Assembly: GCA_044220875.1 (NCBI GenBank)
Contig: JBGAQH010000004.1
Span: 434,001-498,000 of the forward strand
Length of the DNA: 64,000 bases
DNA from: JAEUIT01 sp044220875
GTDB taxonomy: Bacteria; Planctomycetota; Phycisphaerae; Phycisphaerales; SM1A02
Direction of reading: 5' to 3'
Part shown: positions 15,579 to 24,830 of the stretch, piece by piece
Numbering within the stretch: the stretch's first letter is position 1
How the letters are laid out: each line of letters begins with the position of its first letter
Made by a program: the position numbers and the translations under genes
The notes under the pieces: generated by a model
What the model saw: only the letters and a program-made list of their open reading frames with translations
Told to the model about the DNA's origin: nothing
Database searches by the model: none

Positions 15579-18113
15579 ATGCGCACCCACACCCACCGCT
15601 CCGCCGTTCGACTCGGTTCGCTTCCCCTCGCCCTCGCCGCGGCGCTGTTCGCCGCGGCCACCGATGCCAGCAGCCAGGCCAGCGTGATCTTTGTCCGGGC
15701 CAGTCAGGCACTTCCCGTCGCCCAGCAGACCGGGGCCACCTGGGCCACGGCCTTCAAGGACTTGCAGGCGGGTCTCGCGGCGGCGGTCAGCGGCGACGAG
15801 ATTTGGATCGCCCAAGGGACCTACAAGCCGACGACCGGCGCGAGCCGCACCGCCACGTTCGACCTCAAGAGCGGCGTGGCGCTCGTCGGCGGGTTCGCAG
15901 GGACTGAGACCCTCGTTTCACAGCGCGACATCCTCGCCCACCGATCGATCCTGAGCGGCGACATCGGCAACCCGACGAACGCCGACAACGCCTATCACGT
16001 CGTCCGCGCCACGAACCTGACCGGCCCGGCGATCCTCGATGGCCTGACCATCCAGGACGGCCACGCAAACGGCAATCCGGGATTGTCGGAGACGATCGGC
16101 GCGGGCGTCCTCTCGACCTCGACGAATCTCTTCTGCGTCTCCTGCACCATCCGGAACAACGCCTCCACCGGCGTCGGCGCCGTGCTGTCGAACTCGACCG
16201 TCGCGGATCGGCGCATCACGCTCTTCGGGTGCCTCATCGTCGGCAATCAGACGGGTCCGGCGGTCGACATTCAGGGGATCGGCGGGGGCAACGTGTCGCA
16301 ATGCACAATCAGCCACAATGCGGTCGGCATGATCTACGTCGGAACGCCGACGAACCCGTCGCTTCTCTCCAACTCGATCATCGCCTTCAATGGTCAGGGC
16401 ATCGAGAGCGACCAATTCGCGGCCGCGCCGACGGCACCGACCGTGACCGCATGCCTCATCCAGGATTGGGACAACGTCAATCCGTCGTCGCCGACGACCA
16501 TCGGGCTCGACCCAATCTTCCTTGATCCGCTGGGCTCCGACGGCATCCTCGGCACCGACGACGACAACTTCCGGCTCCGCGGCGACTCGCCCGCCATCGA
16601 TCGGGGGGCCACCGGCTTCATCGGAACGCCGGACCTCATCGATGCCGACGATGACGGCGCATCAAACGAGCTTTACCCCTTCGATCTCGACGGCAACGCC
16701 CGTCGCATCGACGACCCGCTTGTTGCGAACACCGGCGTCGGCGCCGCGCCGCATACCGACTGCGGATGTTTCGAATATGCCCGCCCGCGGACCATTCTCG
16801 TCAACCACGCTGCCACCGGCGCGAACAACGGGACGACGTGGGCCAACGCGTATACGAGCCTCCAGTCGGCGCTCGCCGAACTTCGTGATGCGGTCAACGG
16901 CGGGCCCGGCGAGATCTGGGTCGCTCAGGGGACCTACAAGCCGACCACCGGCACGGACCAGACGATCAGCTTCGAACCGACGCCGGGGCTTCTCCTCCTG
17001 GGCGGCTTTGCCGGCGGCGAGACGACCCGCTCCGCCCGCGACTGGCGGGTCCATCCGACGATCCTCTCCGGCGAGTTGGGCCTTCCCGGCTCGGCGGGCA
17101 ACTCATTCCACGTCGTTCGCTGCTACGCCACGTCGGCACTTGTTCCCTTCATCGACGGCTTCACCATCCGCGACGGGTTCTGTCCCGCGAATGAAGGCGG
17201 CGGCGGCGTGCGATTCGAGTCGACCACCAACGCGGTTCTCTCCCACTGCCTGATCACCGCCAACGGCGGGAGCGGCAAGGGGGCCGGAGTCCTGTTTCAT
17301 GCGACCGGTTCGGCCTTCGGCGGCGGCGTGATCTACTCGGCGATCGTCGGCAACGCCGCGACCGGGAACGGCTGCGGCGGCGTGGCGTTCGAGAACCACA
17401 CCGCGACGATTCTCCACTGCGTCATCGCGGGCAATACCTCCGCATCGAGCTTGGTGCCGGCGGGCGTGCAGGTGGTGAGCGGCGCGAACCAAGGCTCGAG
17501 TCTCAACAGCTGTTCGGTCTTCGACAATCGAAGCGCTGGCGTGGCCAATCTCGCTGCCCAATTCGGGAACCCGTCCGGGAACGGCGGTCTGCCCTTCCTG
17601 ATGACCAGCGTCGCCATACAGGGAATCACCAGCCCGATCAATGGCGTCACGCTGCAGAACGTCTTCGCGATCGACGGCAACGGGGGCGTCGTCGATGCCG
17701 ATGGGCCAGACGGCATCTACGGCACCGCCGATGATGACCTCACCCCGCACCTCTGCTCGCTGCTCATCGACGCCGGCAGTTCGGCCAGTTCCGTGACGGA
17801 CGTGTTTGATCTCGACGAGGATGGCCGAACGACCGAAGTCTGGCCGCAGGACTTCTACCGCAACAACGCCTTCGTCGATCTTCCGGTGCAGAACGTCACA
17901 CCTGACCTCGCCGGCATGACGGACATCGGCGCGGTCGAACGGCAGTTCGGCGGCGGTTCGCCGGACCTCGACGCCAACGGCATCATCGACGGAAGCGACC
18001 TCGCACTCCTGCTCGGCGCGTGGGGCTCGGTGGACAGTCCGTTCGAACTCACCGGCGACTGCGTTATCGACGCGGCGGACCTGGCGATCGTGCTCGGCGC
18101 TTGGGGAAGCTGA
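15579..18113 (+). CDS. Choice-of-anchor Q beta-helix surface protein, paralogue 1
   Basis: 844 residues from ATG 15579. A signal peptide covers about 1-34. Two tandem halves each begin with a ribbon of the type W-A-T-A-F-K-D-L-Q..D-E-I-W-I-A-Q-G-T-Y-K-P-T-T..G-G-F-A-G-T-E-T..I-L-S-G-D-I-G..H-V-V. The second starts near residue 405 (I-L-V-N-H-A-A-T-G-A-N-N-G-T-T-W). This is the choice-of-anchor Q region, followed by right-handed parallel beta-helix turns rich in N-C, N-N and G-G. The C-terminus has two dockerin-like repeats (D-L-D-A-N-G-I-I-D-G-S-D-L-A and D-C-V-I-D-A-A-D-L-A). Probably a surface adhesin or glycan-binding or -acting protein, but no catalytic residues can be named. Paralogues lie at 54215 and 57154. 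Confidence 0.88.
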   Translation: MRTHTHRSAVRLGSLPLALAAALFAAATDASSQASVIFVRASQALPVAQQTGATWATAFKDLQAGLAAAVSGDEIWIAQGTYKPTTGASRTATFDLKSGVALVGGFAGTETLVSQRDILAHRSILSGDIGNPTNADNAYHVVRATNLTGPAILDGLTIQDGHANGNPGLSETIGAGVLSTSTNLFCVSCTIRNNASTGVGAVLSNSTVADRRITLFGCLIVGNQTGPAVDIQGIGGGNVSQCTISHNAVGMIYVGTPTNPSLLSNSIIAFNGQGIESDQFAAAPTAPTVTACLIQDWDNVNPSSPTTIGLDPIFLDPLGSDGILGTDDDNFRLRGDSPAIDRGATGFIGTPDLIDADDDGASNELYPFDLDGNARRIDDPLVANTGVGAAPHTDCGCFEYARPRTILVNHAATGANNGTTWANAYTSLQSALAELRDAVNGGPGEIWVAQGTYKPTTGTDQTISFEPTPGLLLLGGFAGGETTRSARDWRVHPTILSGELGLPGSAGNSFHVVRCYATSALVPFIDGFTIRDGFCPANEGGGGVRFESTTNAVLSHCLITANGGSGKGAGVLFHATGSAFGGGVIYSAIVGNAATGNGCGGVAFENHTATILHCVIAGNTSASSLVPAGVQVVSGANQGSSLNSCSVFDNRSAGVANLAAQFGNPSGNGGLPFLMTSVAIQGITSPINGVTLQNVFAIDGNGGVVDADGPDGIYGTADDDLTPHLCSLLIDAGSSASSVTDVFDLDEDGRTTEVWPQDFYRNNAFVDLPVQNVTPDLAGMTDIGAVERQFGGGSPDLDANGIIDGSDLALLLGAWGSVDSPFELTGDCVIDAADLAIVLGAWGS

Positions 18114-18229
18114 GGCCACCCACGACGATCGGGGGTCGGCTCCGACTCCGAAGCCAGGAGATCGACACCGACGACCGGAACGCTCGCCGCCTCGCTCAAG
18201 GCTATGTGGAATCACTCCGTCACCGCAAG

Positions 18230-18410
18230 CACTCACGGCGTATGCACGAACGGAACCGGCCCGACCGCCGTGCCGTGGTGGCCACCGCCACTCTGGTCCT
18301 GAAGGGTCTGGCTTTCGAAGGTCCAGTGACCGATCAGACCGGGCTCCTGGTCGATCGTGAGAAGGATGTTGGTGATCTTCTCCTGCGGCAGCGCGTGATC
18401 CCAGATGCTC
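18230..18410 (-). pseudogene. 181-bp copy of the 3' end of the LamG/TSP3 giant gene
   Basis: This segment matches 24828-25008 with one substitution in 181 bases. On the minus strand it encodes the last 59 residues and the stop of the 2140-residue protein (S-I-W-D-H-A-L-P-Q-E-K ... F-V-H-T-P). There is no upstream part: homology stops abruptly at 18410, where a truncated DUF4349 reading frame begins on the other strand. It is a gene fragment with no start of its own. Confidence 0.9.
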
Positions 18411-18924
18411 CCGGGTGGCGAACGCCCGGCTGAGTGAAGCCCTTGAAAGCCTGCCTCGCCTCGGTGAAGTCACCAACGAAAGCGCTCAAGGCTCCGACGT
18501 CACCGAGCAATTGATCGATCTCGACGCCCGCATCCGAAACGACGAGCGCGTCGAGCGCGAGCTTCTCGCCTTGATCGACGCCCGCAAGGGCGCTCCCCTG
18601 AACGACCTGATGAGCGTGCGAGCCCAACTCGAAGCGGTGCGCCAGTCGATCGAACGGATGGAAGCGCAGCGTGAGCGAGCGAAGCGGCAAGTGGCCTTCG
18701 CAACCATCAACGTGACCCTCCAGCTTCCTCCCGAGAAGGAGAAGCCTGCGGCGAGCGACGCGAAAGGAACGTCGCCCGCCGCCGACGCCCTGGCCCACAC
18801 CAAGTCAACCTTGGGCGACGCGTGGCGGACGTCCCTCCGCGCCGCAGCCGACGGTGTCGCCTTCCTCATCACGATCGCCATCGGCGGCCTGACGTGGTGG
18901 TGCGTCCTGACCGTCATGGCCTGA
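18411..18924 (+). pseudogene. DUF4349 protein lacking its N-terminal half
   Basis: About 169 residues from GTG 18415. The visible part is the C-terminal half of a DUF4349 protein: R-V-A-N-A-R-L-S-E-A-L-E-S-L, then G-E-V-T-N-E-S-A-Q-G-S-D-V-T-E-Q-L-I-D-L-D-A-R-I-R-N, a long coiled coil, V-A-F-A-T-I-N-V-T-L and a C-terminal membrane helix near L-I-T-I-A-I-G-G-L-T-W-W. Family members normally begin with a lipoprotein or signal sequence and about 100 further residues, all missing here. Homology begins exactly where the 181-bp duplicated segment ends, so a rearrangement cut the gene. Whether the GTG is used is unknown; no ribosome-binding site is evident. Confidence 0.75.
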
Positions 18925-18970
18925 CCGCACGTGCTTGGCGGCTCCGGCGCGTGGCGGCGGGATTGGCATA

Positions 18971-19001
18971 AGCGGGCACGCGAGAGCCTCGCGCGCCCGC
19001 T
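18971..19001. terminator. Hairpin between convergent genes
   Basis: AGCGGGC pairs with GCCCGCT and, after one unpaired base on each side, CGCGA pairs with TCGCG around a five-base loop. It lies between the stops of the DUF4349 remnant and the small dockerin gene, where a bidirectional terminator is expected. There is no T-run. Confidence 0.6.
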
Positions 19002-19031
19002 CATGGGCGATCGATCGAGGTTCGCTCGGCG

Positions 19032-19433
19032 CTACGGACAGTCGCCCCAAGCGCCCAGCATGATCGCCAAGTCGGGAGCGCCGACCTCACCACTCTGATC
19101 GAGGTCGGCCGCTCCTCCACCACCCCACGACCCGAGGAGGATCGCGATGTCCGGCGCGGCGATCCCACCGCTACCGTCGAGGTCGCCGAGACAGCTTGAC
19201 GCTGCCTCAGCCCAGAAGCCGTTGATGAGTTCGAACGTGCTTCCGGTCATGGAGTTCTTGATAGTCGGTCCGGCGTCCCACTGGGCAATGCTGCCGTTGA
19301 GCTCAAATTGCCCGCCGCTGGAGATGCCGCCTCCGCAATCGATGGTCGACCACCAGCAATCAAACTCGTCCTCGGCGTGTGCGCCGACCGTCATCGCCAA
19401 GGCAATAGCGGTTCCGATGAGGAATCGATTCAT
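19032..19433 (-). CDS. Small secreted dockerin-like protein
   Basis: 133 residues: a signal peptide (about 1-20, ending A-H-A-E), then a roughly 50-residue beta module of the type S-T-I-D-C-G-G-G-I-S-S-G-G-Q-F-E-L-N-G-S-I-A-Q-W-D-A-G ... F-E-L-I-N-G-F-W. This module is common in planctomycete exported proteins. A dockerin-like pair follows (D-L-D-G-S-G-G-I-A-A-P-D-I-A and D-L-D-Q-S-G-E-V-G-A-P-D-L-A) and the protein ends in C-P. Its ATG overlaps the stop of the upstream S74 gene (ATGA at 19430-19433), making it the third gene of a coupled operon. Confidence 0.88.
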   Translation of the reverse strand: MNRFLIGTAIALAMTVGAHAEDEFDCWWSTIDCGGGISSGGQFELNGSIAQWDAGPTIKNSMTGSTFELINGFWAEAASSCLGDLDGSGGIAAPDIAILLGSWGGGGAADLDQSGEVGAPDLAIMLGAWGDCP

Positions 19434-21924
19434 CGCTGAGCTCCCGTCGTGGTGTGGTTCGTGGTGCGACCGGCGAGTTCACGCACAACTGTCTCCAATT
19501 CGGCGAGCCGCTCGCGAGTCGCGTCCAATTCGGATTGCAGTGAGCGGATCTGAGCTTCCTTCTCGTCCCGCAGCTCGCGGATCGCCTCGACCGCCACCGC
19601 CTCGAAGCCGCGGATCGTGAGCCGACGGAATCCGTTCGGTCCGAAGTCAACCCAGTCGGGGAAGACCTCTTCAACGTTCTGGGCGATGAAGCCGATCCGC
19701 GTCCCGCCGAGTTCGTTGATCGCCGCCGGGTCGATGTACTCGTAGGTCACGCCGTGGAGACGAAGGAGGTCCTCCAGCGAATGTTCGAGCGGAGCGACGT
19801 TCTTCTTCAGCCGCGCGTCGGAGGAGACCGACCACAGGCCGCCACCGGGCTTCGCCGCCGAGCCGTTCACCTCGAACTTTGAGGTGGGGTTCGTCGTGCC
19901 GATGCCGACATTGCCACCGGGGGTGATCCGGATCAACTCATTCGCATTGGAGTAGAACTCGAGTTGGCCGTCGGCCGAGGAGAACATCCCCGAGTCGTTG
20001 TCGCCGCCGTTCCCGGCGAAGGCGAAGCCGTTGTTGTTCACGCCAGCGCCGCCGGGGACGCCACCGCGGGCGCGGATGCCGCCGTTGGCCTGGAGCGTCG
20101 AGGTCGGTGCGTTCGTGTTGATGCCCATGCCGCCGTTGGCGAGGATCAGGAATTGGCTTTCAGCAGTCGTCGGGCCGGACAATCCCCCCGCCCACACAAA
20201 GCAGCCCTCGTGGAGCGCTTTGGCTCCCACCCCTGCGGCGAAGGAATTCCAGCCCGTTGCGGTGTTGTCGTGTCCACCTGGAACCACAGAGTAAGGACCA
20301 CTCGCTTCGTTCCTCAAGCCTCCACCGACGACGGCATTCTGACCGAGCACGAGGTTCTCACTACCTCCACTGATTGTTCCACGAGTGGCGGTGACGGTGT
20401 TCAATTGCCCGCCACCGACCGTGCCATACGCCGAGCCGGAGTTGACTTTGTTGCCGAAACCGCCGCCGATGGCCGCATAGTCGGCCGCCGACGCGTTGCT
20501 GCCCACATCGCCTGCACCTCCGCCACCGCCAATCGTGACACCGACCACGGTGCCGACGACCGTGTTGTCAGCGTGACCGCCGATCACGTTGGGGCTCGTG
20601 TCGTTCTCGTAGACCCGAAGTCCCGGGAACTCGACCGCCTGACCGCTCCCCGTCGCAGGCATGTGCAACCGCGCTGTCGGAGCTGTCGAGCCGAACCCGA
20701 CCTTCCCGTCGTTGGTGATCGACAAGCGCTTCGACCCGCCGGTCCAAAGGTCCAGGCCGAACGTGTTCGCCCCGGCGGTGCGGGTCGAGGAAATCGCCTC
20801 GCCGCTGAAGCTGCCGAAGCGCAGGCTCGACGGAAGGCCACCGTTGTTGGTGTCCGCCTCGTCGACATTCACGCCGCCGACGACAGAGAGCGCCACCTGC
20901 GGCGCCGAGGTCCCGATGCCGACCCGGTTCGACGGGGCGTCCACGACCAAAGTGGTCGCGTCGAGCGTCAACGCGCTGGAGAGCGGCCACGCCCCGCCCG
21001 CGGGAAGGCGGGCCGCATTGAGCGTCCCGCTCGAGACGTTGCTCGCGTTGAGCTGCGTCAGCCCGGCCCCGATCCCCCCGAACACGTTGAACGCGTTCTG
21101 CATGAACAACGGGTTGTCATAGGCCCCACTCAAGCGGAGGCTTCCCAGCGTTCCGCTCGAGATGCTGCTTGCGTTCAGATTCGTCAGTCCCGCGCCGTTG
21201 CCCCCGAACTGGTTGGACGCGTTGGTCATCGTCACCGCGTTCGCGTAGATCCCCGCCAAGAGCGACCCGCCCAGCGTCCCGCTCGCGATGTTGCTCGCGT
21301 TCAGGTTCGTCAGCGACGCCCCGTTGCCGCCGAACTGGTTCGTCGCGTTGGTCATCGTCAGGGCGTTGCCGTAGACGCCGCTCAGCCGTCCGCCTCCCAG
21401 CGTTCCGCTGGCGATGCTGTTGGCGTTGAGCATTTCAGATTCGCCCCGGACCCCGTGAACGTCCCGCTTACCGTGTTCGACGGATTGCTCAGGTTCAGCG
21501 CGTTGCTGTAGGTGCCGTTGAGCGCCGCGTTGTTCACCGCCGCCACCTCCAACGATCGCGTCGCGTAGGGCACCGGGTTGATCCGCTGCCGAGGCGTCAA
21601 GACCACGCCATCGACCTCGATCTCGAGCCACCGGGCCGCACCGTTGAAGGTCGCGGGCGGCGAAGGGAATCTCGACCGTAAGCGGCCCGACTCGTCGAAG
21701 TCGACGAAGTTCGCCACGACGACGCTTGAGCCGACCTGCAGCCCCGCCGTCTCCGCGTCGTAGATCCGGAAGACCAGATCCAGCGGCCCAGCCGCCGCCG
21801 CACCGTTCTGGCGAAGCTGGCCCTGGTAGGCGAACGCGTCGCCGCCGTCGCCGGCAAGGGCAGCGGAATGGAGCAGAGCTGCTGCAGCAAGCCCAGCCAG
21901 CAGTGCGGCTACTCGACGGTTCAT
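19430..21924 (-). CDS. S74 tail-fibre-like surface protein A, frame disrupted
   Basis: The gene starts at ATG 21924, overlapping the upstream stop (ATGA), with a signal peptide and the module A-Y-Q-G-Q-L-R-Q-N-G-A-A-A-A-G-P-L-D-L-V-F-R-I-Y-D. It continues with three 42-residue repeats, YadA-head-like G-G-G repeats, and a C-terminal peptidase-S74 (chaperone of endosialidase) domain from S-D-A-R-L-K-K-N-V followed by a coiled coil. S74 domains assist trimer folding of fibres and cleave themselves off. Compared with its neighbour at 21921-24742 there is an extra base near 21657 and a missing base near 21692, which compensate each other, and a missing base near 21434, which shifts the frame and would stop translation early (about 180 residues). 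It is either a pseudogene or a sequencing error; the C-terminal frame (19430 to about 21451) is intact. Confidence 0.8.
21055..21432 (-). repeat. 126-bp coding tandem repeats (three units), S74 gene A
   Basis: Three consecutive 42-codon units, each beginning L-N-A and containing S-G-T-L-G, ...A-x-T-M-T-N-A-x-N-Q-F-G-G-N-G and G-L-T-N; the third is more diverged. Boundaries are approximate. The first two units are nearly identical at DNA level to units in gene B. Confidence 0.8.
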
Positions 21925-24742
21925 CGCTCCACCCTTCGCAATGCCGATTCAAGCGCGGCCATTCGCGCTTCCATCGCGGTCAACCTTGCCTGCTGCTGGG
22001 CGATCATCGCGTCGCGCTCTGCAAGTTGAGCATCCTTCTCCTCGCGCAGCTCGCGGATCGCCTCGACTGCCACCGCCTCGAAGCCGCGGATCGTCAGCCG
22101 ACGGAATCCGTTCGGTCCGAAGTCCACCCAGTCCGGGAAGACCTCCTCGACGTTCTGGGCGATGAAGCCGATCCGCGTCCCGTCGAGCTCGTTGATCGCC
22201 GCCGGGTCGATGTACTCGTAGGTCACGCCGTGGAGACGGAGGAGGTCGTCCAGCGAATGTTCGAGCGGAGCGACGTTCTTCTTCAGCCGCGCATCCGAGG
22301 AGACCGACCACGAACCGCCTCCGGGCTTCGCCGCCGAGCCGTTGACCTCAAGCTTCGAGCCGGGATTCGTCGTGCCGATGCCGACGTTGCCGCCGGGTGT
22401 GATCCGTTGGCGTTGGATCCGCCCGTCGGCCGAGGAGAACATCCCGAGTCGTTGTCGCCACCCGTTGGAGTAGAAGCCTTGTTGTTCAGGCTTGCCCGTC
22501 GGCCGCCGTTGTCGCCGCCGTTCCCAGCGAAGGCGAAGCCGTTGTTGTTCACGCCGGCCCCGCCGGGAGTCCCTCCGCGAGCGCGGATGCCGCCGTTGGC
22601 CTGGAGCGTCGAGGTCGGGGCGTTCGTGTTGATGCCCATCCCGCCGTTGGCGAGGATCAGGAACTGATTCGCGCCGGTCGACGCGAACGGCGTCGCCGGC
22701 GCGGTGCTGTCCGACCAGACGAACGCGCCGTTGTGGTTCGCGGCAGCTCTCCTGCCTGCGGCGAAGCTGTACGCCCCGAGAGCGTCGTTGTCTCGTCCAC
22801 CCGGGACGGTCGAAAAGTCACCGCTCGTCCCATTGAACTCGCCGCCTCCGATGGCAGATGCCATGCCGGCCGCAACATTCCCGCCTCCGCCAACTACCGC
22901 GCAGGAGTAACCAGCGACGTTCTCGATACCGCCGCCGACAAAGCCAAGATCGTCCGCGGAATTGGTGATGCCACCCGCGACCACCCCGGCCCACATCACG
23001 GTGTTCTGCTCGCCGCCACCGATGGCACCGGACGATCCAAGCACGGTGTTCTCGAAGCCTCCGGCGATCGTCCCGTCGGAGCCATCGCTGATTTGGTTCG
23101 ACCACCCACCACCGACGAACGCCGCGGTTGAGTTCACCCCAATCGCGTTGCCGAAGCCTCCGCCGACGGTCGCGAAGTTAGACGCAACGGAGTTGCCCCC
23201 CCCGGTCACGGCCTCACCGCCGCCCGAGATCGTGACGCCGAGTCGGTTTCCCACCAGGACGTTGTTCGCTGATCCCGCCAGCACGTTCGGACTCGACGCG
23301 GTCTCGTAGATCCGAAGCCCCGGGAACTCGACCGCCTGGCCGCTGCCCGTTGGCGGCATGTGCAAGCGAGCCGACGGTGACGTCGTCCCGATTCCGATCT
23401 TGCCGTCATTAGTGATCGATAGCCGCCGTGCCGCGCCCGTCCACAGGTCGAGACCGATGTGGTTCGCGCCGCCGACGCGGTTCGACGAGATCGCCTCACC
23501 GCTGAAGCTGCCAAAGCGCAGGCTCGACGGAAGCCCGCCGTCGTTGGTGTTGGCCTCGTCGACGTTCACGCCCCCGACGACCGAGAGGGCCACCTGTGGG
23601 GAGGCCGTGCCGATACCGACGCGATTCGAGGGAGCGTCCACCACGAATGTCGTCGAATCGAGGTTCAGGGCGCCTGAGAGGGGCCACGAGCCAGCGGATG
23701 GAAGCTGGGCGGTGCCGAGCGTTCCGCTGGTGATGTTGCCGGCATTCAAGTTAGTAAGTGCAGCACCGTTCCCACCGAACTGGTTGGACGGGTTGGTCAT
23801 GGTGAGGGCGTTGCCATAGGTGCCCGCGAGGCGACCGCTCAGCAACGTCCCGCTCGCGATGCTTCCCGCGTTGAGGTTGGTCAGCCCCGCGCCGTTGCCG
23901 CCGAACTGGTTGGACGCGTTGGTCATCGTCAGGGCGTTGCCGTAGGAGCCGTTCAGCAACGTGCCGCCCACGAAGCCGGTGACAAGATTGCTCGCGTTCA
24001 GGCTGGTCAGTCCCGCGCCGTTGCCGCCGAACTGGTTCGAGGGGTTGGTCATCGTCACCGCGTTCGCGTAGATCCCCGCCAACAGCGACCCGCCCAGCGT
24101 CCCGCTCGCGATGTTGCTCGCGTTCAGGTTCGTCAGCGACGCCCCGTTGCCGCCGAACTGGTTCGTCGCGTTGGTCATCGTCAGGGCGTTGCCGTAGACG
24201 CCGCTCAGCCGTCCGCCTCCCAGCGTTCCGCTGGCGATGCTGTTGGCGTTGAGCGAGCTCAGATTCGCCCCGGACCCCGTGAACGTCCCGCTCACCGTGT
24301 TCGACGGATTGCTCAGGTTCAGCGCGTTGCTGTAGGTGCCGTTGAGCGCCGCGTTGTTCACCGCCGCCACCTCCAACGATCGCGTCGCGTAGGGCACCGG
24401 GTTGATCCGCTGCCGAGGCGTCAAGACCACGCCATCGACCTCGATCTCGAGCCACCGGGCCGCACCGTTGAAGGTCGCGCTGGCGAAGGGAATCTCGACC
24501 GTAAAGCGGCCCGACTCGTCGAAGTCGACGAAGTTCGCCACGACGACGCTTGAGCCGACCTGCAGCCCCGCCGTCTCCGCGTCGTAGATCCGGAAGACCA
24601 GATCCAGCGGCCCAGCCGCCGCCGCACCGTTCTGGCGAAGCTGGCCCTGGTAGGTGAAGGCGTCGCCGCCGTCGCCGGCGAGGGACGATGGAGTGGCACA
24701 GGCGGCAATGGCGAGGACGAGAGCGGCAACGTGCGTGCGCAT
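21921..24742 (-). CDS. S74 tail-fibre-like surface protein B, frame disrupted near 22440
   Basis: Start ATG 24742 with GGAG about nine bases upstream. It encodes a signal peptide, the same F-T-Y-Q-G-Q-L-R-Q-N-G module as gene A, four 42-residue repeats, a long series of V-G-G-G-x-x-N/G-G-G YadA-head-like turns, and an S74 domain (S-D-A-R-L-K-K-N-V-A-P-L-E-H-S) with a coiled coil ending at 21921. Between 22400 and 22510 the sequence is scrambled relative to gene A: a segment about 35 bp long is missing, a block of about 57 bp that repeats nearby words is inserted, and one C is lost. This separates a long N-terminal frame (stop at 22283) from the C-terminal frame (21921-22442). First gene of the three-gene operon; the stop overlaps the ATG of gene A. 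Confidence 0.82.
23748..24253 (-). repeat. 126-bp coding tandem repeats (four units), S74 gene B
   Basis: Four 42-codon units of the same kind as in gene A (L-N-A...S-G-T-L-G...T-M-T-N...N-Q-F-G-G-N-G). The extra unit compared with gene A shows that copy number changes between the paralogues. Boundaries are approximate. Confidence 0.8.
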
Positions 24743-24768
24743 GCGAAAGGGCTCCTTCACCCGGAGAG

Positions 24769-24796
24769 AGCGCAGAAACCGTGCGATCGCTGCAAC
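24769..24796 (-). promoter_or_regulatory. Shared upstream motif, site 1 (S74 operon)
   Basis: On the minus strand the site reads GTTGCAG, 14 bases, CTGCGCT, and lies 26 bp before ATG 24742. The two 7-mers and the exact 14-base gap recur upstream of the genes starting at 31253, 40361 and 48752, while here the spacer sequence is different, so the match is not a simple copy. The spacing fits a two-box promoter. Confidence 0.55.
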
Positions 24797-24830
24797 TCCA
24801 GGGAAGCGAATCCCCGTCGCTCTCCGCCAC

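Noticed and set aside
21055..24253. CRISPR-like array
   Set aside because: The 126-bp periodicity is coding: units are in frame, contiguous and lack unique spacers.
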